NCBI RefSeq assembly: GCF_006569205.1
Contig: NZ_VIGD01000009.1
Coordinates: 1 to 64,000, forward strand
Source of the DNA: Ureibacillus terrenus
GTDB taxonomy: Bacteria; Bacillota; Bacilli; Bacillales_A; Planococcaceae
Length of the DNA: 64,000 nt
Reading direction: 5' to 3'
Position 1 is the first letter of the stretch; each line of letters starts with the position of its first letter. Position numbers and translations under genes: made by a program. The notes below the pieces were generated by a model. It saw only the letters and a list, made by a program, of their open reading frames with translations. It did no database searches and was not told the DNA's origin. Below are positions 57,547 to 64,000 of this stretch, piece by piece.

Positions 57547-58602
57547 TTATTCATGAGTCAGTTTTGCAATTCTTTCTCGGCTATAATCATGAACAAATGC
57601 AGTAAGCCGTTTTAACACTTCCGGATTTACATCAGGGAATATTCCATGTCCCAGGTTAAAGATGTGGCCTGGCACTTCAATTCCCTGTTCAATAATATCT
57701 TTTGTTCTCCGTTCAATGACAGGCCAGTCCGCAAGCAGAATAGCAGGGTCCAAGTTTCCTTGAAGGGCTTTTTCGATTCCCATTTCACGCGCTTTCCGTA
57801 TCGGCATGCGCCAATCCAAACCGATCACATCAATTGGCAAGTCATCCCATTCTTTAATTAAATGGCTTGCACCCACACCAAATAAAATCAATGGAACATT
57901 TTCATTTCGCAATTCCGCAAAAATCCGGGTCATAACAGGTTTAATGAATACCCGGTAATCTTCAACATTCAAGGCTCCTACCCAGGAGTCGAAAACCTGG
58001 ATGGCGCTGGCGCCCGCTTCCACCTGTGCCGTAATATCAGCAATGATCATATCCGCCAATTTATCCATTAATTTAAACCAGGCTTTTGGATCGGAAACCA
58101 TAAATGATTTTGTCTTGCTGTAATTTTTGGATGGACCGCCTTCAATCATGTAACTCGCCAAAGTAAAAGGAGCCCCGGTAAATCCGATTAATGGAACATC
58201 CAATTGTTCTTCCGTCAAAATCCGGATCGTTTCCAGCACATATGGCGTATGCTCTTTCGGATAAAATTCGCCCAATCTTTCCACGTCTTCCACGCTTCGA
58301 ATCGGATTGGATATTACCGGCCCGACGCTTTGTTGTATTTTCACATCAACTCCGATGCTAGGCAAAGGCGTCACAATATCTTTATAAAGGATCGCCGCAT
58401 CGACGTTATATTGTTCCACCGGAAGTCTTGTCACATATGCGCAAAGCTCCGGCTGTTTCGTGATTTCTTCCAAGCTGTATTTCTCTTTCAATTTCCGGTA
58501 CTCCGGCTGGGAACGTCCCGCCTGGCGCATATACCAAACAGGCGTATATTCCGTTCTTTCTCCTTTTGCTGCCCTGATTAGAGTGTCGTTTATTTGCCTC
58601 AT
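57547..58602 (-). CDS. hemE: Uroporphyrinogen decarboxylase
   Basis: Decarboxylates uroporphyrinogen III to coproporphyrinogen III. The N-terminal [17 protein letters not shown] arginine motif, the aspartate region [10 protein letters not shown] and [17 protein letters not shown] are clear; [10 protein letters not shown] and [14 protein letters not shown] come near the end. 351 residues. First gene of hemE-hemH-hemY, with a PerR-like box upstream. Confidence 0.97.
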   Translation of the reverse strand: MRQINDTLIRAAKGERTEYTPVWYMRQAGRSQPEYRKLKEKYSLEEITKQPELCAYVTRLPVEQYNVDAAILYKDIVTPLPSIGVDVKIQQSVGPVISNPIRSVEDVERLGEFYPKEHTPYVLETIRILTEEQLDVPLIGFTGAPFTLASYMIEGGPSKNYSKTKSFMVSDPKAWFKLMDKLADMIIADITAQVEAGASAIQVFDSWVGALNVEDYRVFIKPVMTRIFAELRNENVPLILFGVGASHLIKEWDDLPIDVIGLDWRMPIRKAREMGIEKALQGNLDPAILLADWPVIERRTKDIIEQGIEVPGHIFNLGHGIFPDVNPEVLKRLTAFVHDYSRERIAKLTHE

Positions 58603-58911
58603 CTGTATTTACCTTCCCCTCAAAAAATAATCATTTGACGAAAAGAGCAATGAAATCGATTTCAATTCATTACTTTGCAAGATTTTCATCGAAAAAAATG
58701 GCTACAATTCATTATAATAACTATAACTTAAGAAATAATCTACTAAATCATTGATCCCTTTCAACATATACTGTTCCTTCTCAATTGTATAGCTTTCTCT
58801 GCTAAATGTCATAAAATTGTCCTTTTAGCAGCCAATCTTTCTTTTCCGTTTATGACAAAATTAAGGCATAAGGGCAAAGCCGGATTCTTTTCAAGCGAAG
58901 GAGGAAGAATA
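58603..58911. other. Divergent intergenic region hemE / hmoB
   Basis: It holds the promoter and PerR-like box of hemE (58712-58726) and, closer to 58911, the start region of hmoB with AGCGAAGGAGGAAG. No gene of its own is seen. Confidence 0.5.
58712..58726. promoter_or_regulatory. PerR-like box upstream of hemE
   Basis: TTATAATAACTATAA matches the PerR consensus TTATAATNATTATAA at 13 of its 14 fixed positions. Read on the minus strand it contains a TATAAT that can be the hemE -10, so a bound repressor would block the promoter. Fur has a similar but distinct box, which fits less well. Confidence 0.65.
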
Positions 58912-59436
58912 ATGAACTTCTATATAACTACCGGAACCCCTCAATTCATGGAAAAACTGCACCAGAAATATGAGAAAGAACCGATGTATATTCTTTATGG
59001 GGCAAACGAAACGCTTTTGCTTCATGAAACCGAAAAGAAAACCGTTTTCCAAACACCACAGAAATATGAGGTGGTGGACGGGTTTCATAATCTGGAACAA
59101 TCCGGTTTCTTCACTTTCTACCATATTCCGGTTTCCGACGAGGGCAGGCCGGTCTTTGAAAAAAATATGACAGAACGGTTGAAAAGATTGAAAGATCAGT
59201 CGGGATTAATGGCATACCGGCTGCTCCGCCCAAAAAAATCGGAAACTTATATCATTCTGTTGCAATGGTTTGATAAACATTCTTTCGAAATTTGGAAAAA
59301 GTATAACCCGTTTGCCGAAGAACTCGAAAACTTCTCTCTTGGTGTCAAAAAAGACAATATTTTCAACGCCAAAACATACATGGCGGCTTATACCGGCACG
59401 AAGCCGAAAAAGAAGGATCATGAAAACAATGAATAA
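58912..59436 (+). CDS. hmoB: Heme-degrading monooxygenase HmoB-like
   Basis: A 174-residue protein of the HmoB (YhgC) type, which opens the heme ring to release iron. The C-terminal ABM fold includes GLMAYRLLRPKKSETYIILLQW and DKHSFEIWKKYN, with the heme-ligand histidine in it; the N-terminal part is an extra domain found in HmoB. The ATG at 58912 follows GAAGGAGGAAG; an ATG at 58852 is too far upstream. It faces hemEHY, as in B. subtilis, pairing synthesis and breakdown. Confidence 0.88.
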   Translation: MNFYITTGTPQFMEKLHQKYEKEPMYILYGANETLLLHETEKKTVFQTPQKYEVVDGFHNLEQSGFFTFYHIPVSDEGRPVFEKNMTERLKRLKDQSGLMAYRLLRPKKSETYIILLQWFDKHSFEIWKKYNPFAEELENFSLGVKKDNIFNAKTYMAAYTGTKPKKKDHENNE

Positions 59437-59437
59437 A

Positions 59438-59470
59438 AGCTGACCCGCGGATCGGATCAGCTTTTTTCAT
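59438..59470 (+). terminator. hmoB terminator
   Basis: AAAGCTGA pairs with TCAGCTTT around a loop containing a small CCG/CGG pair, followed by TTTT. Confidence 0.82.
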
Positions 59471-59475
59471 TTCAT

Positions 59476-59550
59476 TCATTTATGTTCCAAAGCTTTTTTA
59501 TAAACGCCATCTTCCATCTGTTTGGTTCCCCATTCAAAATTTTCCGTCAT
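59476..59550 (-). CDS. Candidate 24-residue peptide or gene remnant
   Basis: The minus strand reads MTENFEWGTKQMEDG then VYKKALEHK and TGA. The frame is also open a few codons upstream (SKKNWDYA) to a TGA. The composition is clearly protein-like, but there is no strong ribosome-binding site. It could be the last piece of a lost gene or a real small protein. Not recognised. Confidence 0.35.
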   Translation of the reverse strand: MTENFEWGTKQMEDGVYKKALEHK

Positions 59551-59618
59551 TGCATAATCCCAATTTTTCTTGGAATATCAACCTTTGCTTTTTCCCCTTA
59601 TTTTCAAATCGTTTTATC

Positions 59619-60680
59619 TTATACATTCACTTTCTCCACATTGGTTTTCTGTTCATAGATTCTCTCTTTTTTCTCTCTCCAACGGAAAATTGCTTTCAAC
59701 AATGGCATGACGATAATAAAAATGAAGAGCAGCCTGGAGGTTTGGAATAACGAAACAATCGATATATCCGCATTCACTGCGTCAGCCAATAAAACCATTT
59801 GATCGATTCCGCCCGGAGCTGTGCTTAAAAAACTGGTTGTAAACTTGGTGTCCATTAAAAACGACATGATAAAACTTGAACCCAAGGTCAAAGCGATTAA
59901 AGCCAATGCGCTCATCACGCCGCCTATCAAAACTCGGACAGGCAATTGAACCTTCTCCGGGGTCAGCTTTAAACCGATTTGGGCGCCGATGAACAGCTGC
60001 GCGATGACCATCACCAGGCCCGGGATTTGCGGCATTGTCAAAGGGGTAGCGAGCTGCAGCGCAATTAATAATATAATGGGAGCAATAAATTGGGCTACTG
60101 GAAAATGAATGCGGTCCATGAAAACGGAAAATGCCCATGTCATGGCAATTATGAAAACAAGGCTTACCGAAAACTTTGCATCCCCTGTCTGACCAGCCGC
60201 CTGGCCGGCCACGATGAAGGGCACGATCATGACCACCAGCAATAATCGGATAACCTGAAAATAAAAAATCGAACCAACTTCCCCTATGTTTTCCCTTTCG
60301 GCAAAAAGGACCGTCTGGCTCAGCCCTCCCGGAATGGCTCCCAACACGGAGGCCCTTAACGGCATTTTGCTGAATCTGCTGATCAAATACGCAATTCCAA
60401 CCGCACCGCCTATCAAAATGACATTCAATAAAAACATATATAATAAAATGAAACCCGCGCTTTCAAACAAATGAATGTTGAAGCGCAGACCAATGCCCGT
60501 TCCGACGATGACGACACCCAAGTCGCCCAATTGTCTTGGCCACTTCAACTCGCCTTTATGGATAAACTGGGTGATGATGAGAACAACAATAGGGCCCAGC
60601 ATCCATGGAATCGGGATGTGCAACTTGCTGAAAATGTAGCCGCCAATAATGGATAGCATCAATACTTTTATCATCGCCAT
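59619..60680 (-). CDS. AbrB-family (PF05145-type) membrane protein
   Basis: A 353-residue membrane protein with about ten segments built from two similar halves, each holding a Gly-rich helix break: GAIPGGLSQTVLFAE and TAPGGIDQMVLLADAV. This is the integral-membrane AbrB family, unrelated to the DNA-binding AbrB of Bacillus. Its transport function is unproven. It follows the aromatic dioxygenase gene on the same strand behind a hairpin and might take up or export related compounds. The first GTG (60692) lacks a site; ATG at 60680 is preferred. Confidence 0.78.
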   Translation of the reverse strand: MAMIKVLMLSIIGGYIFSKLHIPIPWMLGPIVVLIITQFIHKGELKWPRQLGDLGVVIVGTGIGLRFNIHLFESAGFILLYMFLLNVILIGGAVGIAYLISRFSKMPLRASVLGAIPGGLSQTVLFAERENIGEVGSIFYFQVIRLLLVVMIVPFIVAGQAAGQTGDAKFSVSLVFIIAMTWAFSVFMDRIHFPVAQFIAPIILLIALQLATPLTMPQIPGLVMVIAQLFIGAQIGLKLTPEKVQLPVRVLIGGVMSALALIALTLGSSFIMSFLMDTKFTTSFLSTAPGGIDQMVLLADAVNADISIVSLFQTSRLLFIFIIVMPLLKAIFRWREKKERIYEQKTNVEKVNV

Positions 60681-60719
60681 CAATATTATCACCCACTAAC
60701 ATCTGATATTAGCAAGAAA

Positions 60720-60757
60720 CACCAGTATTCAAAGAATGAATACTGGTGCCTTTTTTC
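60720..60757. terminator. Hairpin between the dioxygenase and AbrB-family genes
   Basis: CACCAGTATTC pairs with GAATACTGGTG around an 8-nt loop. The good T-run (TTTTTT) is on the plus strand; on the minus strand only TTTCTT follows, so the minus-strand operon may read through in part. Confidence 0.65.
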
Positions 60758-60758
60758 A

Positions 60759-61742
60759 TTATCTTGATTGAATCAATTCCCGAATTTGCGCTTCACGGTC
60801 CACATCATCCCGGCGGCGGTCTCCCCAATAAGTCGAACCGTATTTCAAGTATTCTTCATAAGTCCATTTGATCGGCTCCCAATCCGGTTCGAAGATCAAA
60901 TAGCCATTCGTGAAAATTTCAATTCTCAAGCCGCTTCCCGGATCTTTTACATAAACGTACATCGCTTGGGAAATGCCGTGTTTGCCGGGGCCCACAAATT
61001 CGATTTCCGCCTCGTTTAAAATATCTGCCGCGCGAAGCAAGTCTTGCGCGTTGTCCAACCAATATGCCAAATGATGCATTTCATTCGGTTTTTTCGAACG
61101 GTCTGTCGTCATGATGGCCACATCATGAACCAATGGGGTCACCGATAGCCAGCTTGCGACTTGTTCATTGTTTTTATTGACGAAATATTCACGCAATTTG
61201 AATCCCAATTTCTCTCTCAAGAAATTCACGACTTCAAGGTTATTGACGGATGTTTGGAGATTGATATGGTCGATTCGGCGCGGAGATACGCCTTTTCTCC
61301 AGGCCTTATACGTCTGGTTTTTCAAAACGGATTTTCTTTCCGGATCTGCCGGTGTTTTCTCCATATCATAATAGAGTTCAAACCGGTGTCCGCTTGGCAA
61401 TTCAAAACGGATCGCTTCTCCCTGGCCCCTTTCTTCCCCCGCTTTAATCCAGCGGACTTCAGTTCCTGCATCTTCCAATATTTTGGCAAATGTCGCTACA
61501 TCCTCACGCCTTTTTGTTCTCCATCCAATATGGTCAATATAGGATGTTTCGCCGGCTCTGACGGACAATGTATGGTGTTCAAAATCCCCCCATGCGCGCA
61601 AGTAGTGGACACCATCTACTTCTTCCGTTTCTTCCAGTCCCAGTACATCCCGGAAGAACCATAGGGATTTTTCAAGATTCTCGGATACTAAAGCAACATG
61701 TCCCAATTTTGCAATTTCAGGTAAAACAACAAATTTCTCCAT
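60759..61742 (-). CDS. Extradiol (catechol 2,3-) dioxygenase
   Basis: A 327-residue two-domain VOC-fold enzyme that cuts aromatic diols next to the hydroxyls with Fe(II). The iron ligands are His in RRIDHINLQT, His in NEMHHLAYW and Glu in SGLRIEIFTNGY. The C-terminus GYLIFEPDWEPIKWT resembles metapyrocatechases of thermophilic bacilli. ATG at 61742 follows GGGTGGGAG. It lies in one operon with a monooxygenase and a hydrolase that give the full order of a meta-cleavage route. The exact diol is unknown. Confidence 0.9.
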   Translation of the reverse strand: MEKFVVLPEIAKLGHVALVSENLEKSLWFFRDVLGLEETEEVDGVHYLRAWGDFEHHTLSVRAGETSYIDHIGWRTKRREDVATFAKILEDAGTEVRWIKAGEERGQGEAIRFELPSGHRFELYYDMEKTPADPERKSVLKNQTYKAWRKGVSPRRIDHINLQTSVNNLEVVNFLREKLGFKLREYFVNKNNEQVASWLSVTPLVHDVAIMTTDRSKKPNEMHHLAYWLDNAQDLLRAADILNEAEIEFVGPGKHGISQAMYVYVKDPGSGLRIEIFTNGYLIFEPDWEPIKWTYEEYLKYGSTYWGDRRRDDVDREAQIRELIQSR

Positions 61743-61785
61743 TTTCTCCCACCCCATTATTACTTTTTGTATGTTTACCAATATA

Positions 61786-61811
61786 TTAATAGTGTTTTAA
61801 AATACTATTAA
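61786..61811. promoter_or_regulatory. 26-bp near-perfect palindrome before the dioxygenase gene
   Basis: TTAATAGT-GTTTTAAAAT-ACTATTAA is self-complementary but for one pair. It covers the end of the monooxygenase gene and lies 44 nt before the dioxygenase ATG. It may bind a regulator or act as an RNA stem. Confidence 0.5.
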
Positions 61812-62977
61812 CCTTGAATATTTGTTTCTATTCCGAAGAGATGTCTTCCGTAGCCGATAATTCCATCTTCATATAAAGATGTAATGTGTGTTCCGATCGT
61901 CATTAAATCACGAGTGAACAATTCAACCGGATGGCCTTTCACCACCGCATGGGCGCCCAGGGTCAACAACGCCTTCGTGCCGATATTGACACATTTATCA
62001 ATGATTTTCGCACGAATCGCTTTGTACTTGGCTCCTTCATAAGGCCCGCCCTTATCGGCTTCCATCATTTTGATATATTCTTCCATCAAGCATTTGGCGG
62101 AAATATATTCAAGCGTCAACTCCGAGAGCACCCGCTGGCTTGTTGGGGACTCTTTTTCCTTCACTCCCGAAAACCGTACGCGTCCCACCGTATGCTTTTT
62201 AAATTCATCGAGAACCCTTTGTGCTCCGCCGAGGGCCATCGCCGCAAACCCCACATAAAATCCCGGATAGAACGGTGTGTTAAAGTACAGATAATCTTCA
62301 TCGAAATCATCGTAAGGTGGCTGGCTTTTCTCGATAATTTTGCTGAAGCGCAAAATTTTGTCAGGCTCCACGAATACTTTATCGACAATAATGGTATTGC
62401 TCCCTGTACCTCTGAGGCCAAGGGAATCCCAATCCTTGACAATCTTCAAATCTTTCACTTTCAATAAAATTCCGACGCGTTCAGGTTTATCATTGTCGTC
62501 AAATTTCATCATCGCCCCGACGCCGACCCAGTCACAATAGTTGATGCCGCTTACAAAATGATATTTTCCGGAAATGAGGTAGCCGCCTTCGACCGGTTCC
62601 ACTTTTCCGACCGGAGCAAAAACGTCCGCTACAAAGCCCCCCTGATTGATCACTTCATCCCGGATATGTTTCGGATAGTAACAAACCCAGGCATTATGCA
62701 GACAGAAGAAATACGTCAGCCATGCAGCGGATAAATTATAGTATCCGACGGTGCTGATCATGTCCACATAGGTGCGCCAGTCAAGTTGCGGATAACCGAA
62801 TTCTTTCGGCAAAATCAGGCGGTGGATTTTCTCTTCGCGGATAATATCCGCAACCCGCTGAGAGATTGTCCTGTTTTGCTCCGCTTCCATCGCTTCCTGC
62901 TCGGCAGCTTCGCCGATTCGCTTCGCCTTTTGCATCATGCTGTCATAAAGCGCTTTCTTTTCTACCACTGTTACCAT
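61808..62977 (-). CDS. Acyl-CoA-dehydrogenase-fold flavin monooxygenase (HsaA/HpaH-like)
   Basis: A 389-residue protein with the acyl-CoA dehydrogenase fold but the sequence style of group D flavin monooxygenases such as HsaA, which hydroxylate phenols with reduced flavin from a separate reductase. Seen: FVSGINYCDWVGVGAMM in the central barrel, DWDSLGLRGTGSNTIIVD, and a C-terminal helical bundle ending GYGRHLFGIE. The reductase partner is not in the window. It lies between the hydrolase and the dioxygenase, so it probably makes the catechol. AAAGGAATG precedes the ATG. Confidence 0.82.
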   Translation of the reverse strand: MVTVVEKKALYDSMMQKAKRIGEAAEQEAMEAEQNRTISQRVADIIREEKIHRLILPKEFGYPQLDWRTYVDMISTVGYYNLSAAWLTYFFCLHNAWVCYYPKHIRDEVINQGGFVADVFAPVGKVEPVEGGYLISGKYHFVSGINYCDWVGVGAMMKFDDNDKPERVGILLKVKDLKIVKDWDSLGLRGTGSNTIIVDKVFVEPDKILRFSKIIEKSQPPYDDFDEDYLYFNTPFYPGFYVGFAAMALGGAQRVLDEFKKHTVGRVRFSGVKEKESPTSQRVLSELTLEYISAKCLMEEYIKMMEADKGGPYEGAKYKAIRAKIIDKCVNIGTKALLTLGAHAVVKGHPVELFTRDLMTIGTHITSLYEDGIIGYGRHLFGIETNIQG

Positions 62978-63001
62978 TTGATCATTCCTTTCAATCCAAA
63001 T

Positions 63002-63898
63002 TTATTCAATTGTGACCCCTTGGCTTTTATCCGCCGTCAAAAAATCAATCACAAGCCTGTTCACGACTTCCGGCTGGTCTGTTTGGGCTTGATGGCCACA
63101 ATTCTCTATATATTCGAATCTGAAATTCAGCAGCAGCTTCTCCAATTTATAAGCCGTCTCTACCGGCGCTATGTTGTCCTGCTTACCCCAAATGAACAGC
63201 CCCGGAATTTTGAGCTTTGGCAGCGAATCTTTGATGCAGAACCGATCCCAAAGCTTTGGTTCTTCATTCATTCTCTTTATATAAGCATCAAAAGCATCAT
63301 TGGCTTCTTTCACCCCGGGACGAGTTGCAGCTTTATGCCGCAATTGGATCAGCTCTTCGGGTATTGGAGTGTCCGGGGAAGAGTTGCGGTACAAAAACTT
63401 TCTCAAAGATTCTTCCGTATAGTCATAGCCTATGACTTCAAAGAAAGACCGCAATTTTCTTTCGGGAACTTCCTGCATTGCCTGGTAGATGGTATTGCTT
63501 CCAATGAGCACGACTTTGTTCACTTTTTCAGGATGGTCGATTGCATATTTTGCCGCCACATAAGCGCCTTGCGAATTTCCTACAAGGGAAACTTCGTCGA
63601 GGCATAAAGCTTCTATGAAATCATGCACATGATCGACCAAGCTCTGATGTCCATTCACCGGCCATGCATGGGGTCTTGTATCCGTGAACCCCATTGACAA
63701 TTGGTCAACGGCATATGCACGAAAACCGGCTTTCGCCAAAGCCGGCAGCATAAAACGCCATCCTGCCGCCCCGCATGCCCCGGGTCCCGCACCGTGGAGC
63801 AAAATGACTGCCGGTCCTTCCGTTCCAGCCCAAGAATAATGCGTTTTTACCCCGTTTGCTAATACGTAGCTGCTGTGAAACCCCTCAAAAATCGACAC
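63002..63898 (-). CDS. Alpha/beta hydrolase, likely meta-cleavage product hydrolase
   Basis: About 298 residues with the alpha/beta hydrolase triad: Ser in LVGNSQGAYVA, Asp in WGKQDNIAPVE and His in ENCGHQAQTDQPE; the oxyanion motif is LLHGAGPGACGAAGW. It resembles C-C bond hydrolases of the BphD/HsaD/XylF group, which split the ring-opened product. GTG at 63898 has AGGAGGGG upstream; the longer frame to 63964 lacks a site. First gene of the aromatic cluster within the window. Confidence 0.85.
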   Translation of the reverse strand: MSIFEGFHSSYVLANGVKTHYSWAGTEGPAVILLHGAGPGACGAAGWRFMLPALAKAGFRAYAVDQLSMGFTDTRPHAWPVNGHQSLVDHVHDFIEALCLDEVSLVGNSQGAYVAAKYAIDHPEKVNKVVLIGSNTIYQAMQEVPERKLRSFFEVIGYDYTEESLRKFLYRNSSPDTPIPEELIQLRHKAATRPGVKEANDAFDAYIKRMNEEPKLWDRFCIKDSLPKLKIPGLFIWGKQDNIAPVETAYKLEKLLLNFRFEYIENCGHQAQTDQPEVVNRLVIDFLTADKSQGVTIE

Positions 63899-63964
63899 CT
63901 TAACCCCTCCTGTTTCTGTTGCAGTTTTTCGTTTGATGAAGAGTATATATTTTGTGAACTTCAA

Positions 63965-63976
63965 TTAATATATTAA
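63965..63976. promoter_or_regulatory. TTAATATATTAA palindrome upstream of the hydrolase gene
   Basis: A perfect 12-bp AT palindrome about 70 nt before the hydrolase start. A shared AATATATTAAT occurs at the monooxygenase/dioxygenase junction. AT-rich palindromes can arise by chance, so the link is tentative. Confidence 0.35.
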
Positions 63977-64000
63977 TTTTTATTGAAAACGCGGCGAGAA

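Overview
The window looks like the chromosome of an endospore-forming, moderately low-GC Gram-positive bacterium of the order Bacillales. The evidence is conserved Bacillus gene order on the minus strand: secG-est-rnr-smpB-ssrA, gap/pgk-tpiA-gpmI-eno, trxB-yvcI-rapZ-yvcK-whiA-crh, hprK-lgt-yvoD-ppaX-yvoF, hisZGDBH-FI and hemEHY-hmoB. A CotF-type spore coat protein and a CtsR box in front of clpP agree. Placement near Ureibacillus/Lysinibacillus or a related thermotolerant Bacillaceae/Planococcaceae is only a guess. No rRNA, insertion sequence, phage or CRISPR array was seen.

Layout. 1-2.2 kb: inverted repeats, a gene remnant and two unknown membrane proteins. 2.2-5 kb: an agr-type peptide quorum-sensing locus (agrB, a previously easy-to-miss agrD, agrC) with no agrA beside it and a divergent 35-residue membrane peptide. 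5-11.1 kb: TrhA, a GGCT-fold enzyme with decayed sequence behind it, then tmRNA, smpB, rnr, esterase and secG. 11.3-19.1 kb: a BASS transporter and the glycolytic genes, without the expected cggR. 19.2-25 kb: cotF, a decaying amino-acid ABC transporter (only the ATPase is intact), and an unusual ATP-grasp enzyme/chemoreceptor pair. 25.5-33.3 kb: tRNA-Arg(CCG), clpP and the crh-whiA-yvcK-rapZ-yvcI-trxB block with a TPR protein. 33.4-39.3 kb: the histidine operon, lacking hisA. 39.5-43.5 kb: yvoF-ppaX-yvoD-lgt-hprK. 43.5-46 kb: cytochrome c551, an EAL-HDOD protein and luxS. 46-50.6 kb: a Bce-type two-component/ABC peptide-antibiotic resistance module. 50.8-54.6 kb: a YhfH-like zinc-ribbon peptide and a FixH-like/kinase/regulator/beta-propeller operon. 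55-59.5 kb: coproporphyrin-type heme synthesis genes with a PerR-like box, facing hmoB. 59.6-63.9 kb: an AbrB-family membrane protein and an aromatic meta-cleavage cluster (hydrolase, flavin monooxygenase, extradiol dioxygenase).

How it fits together. HprK phosphorylates Crh on the conserved serine, linking two blocks here to carbon catabolite control. SmpB, tmRNA, RNase R and ClpP form a ribosome-rescue and tag-degradation set. Heme synthesis and heme degradation are divergent neighbours. Two cell-cell signalling systems (agr-like and LuxS) occur in one window.

Most unusual items: the agrBDC locus with a predicted Cys-Thr-Ala-Leu-Phe autoinducer ring and no response regulator; the ATP-grasp/chemoreceptor operon; two unrelated families of intergenic repeats that share a 21-bp period (two helical turns); the missing hisA and cggR; and several gene remnants, which suggest ongoing genome decay. 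Start sites were re-chosen from ribosome-binding sites where the longest reading frame looked too long.
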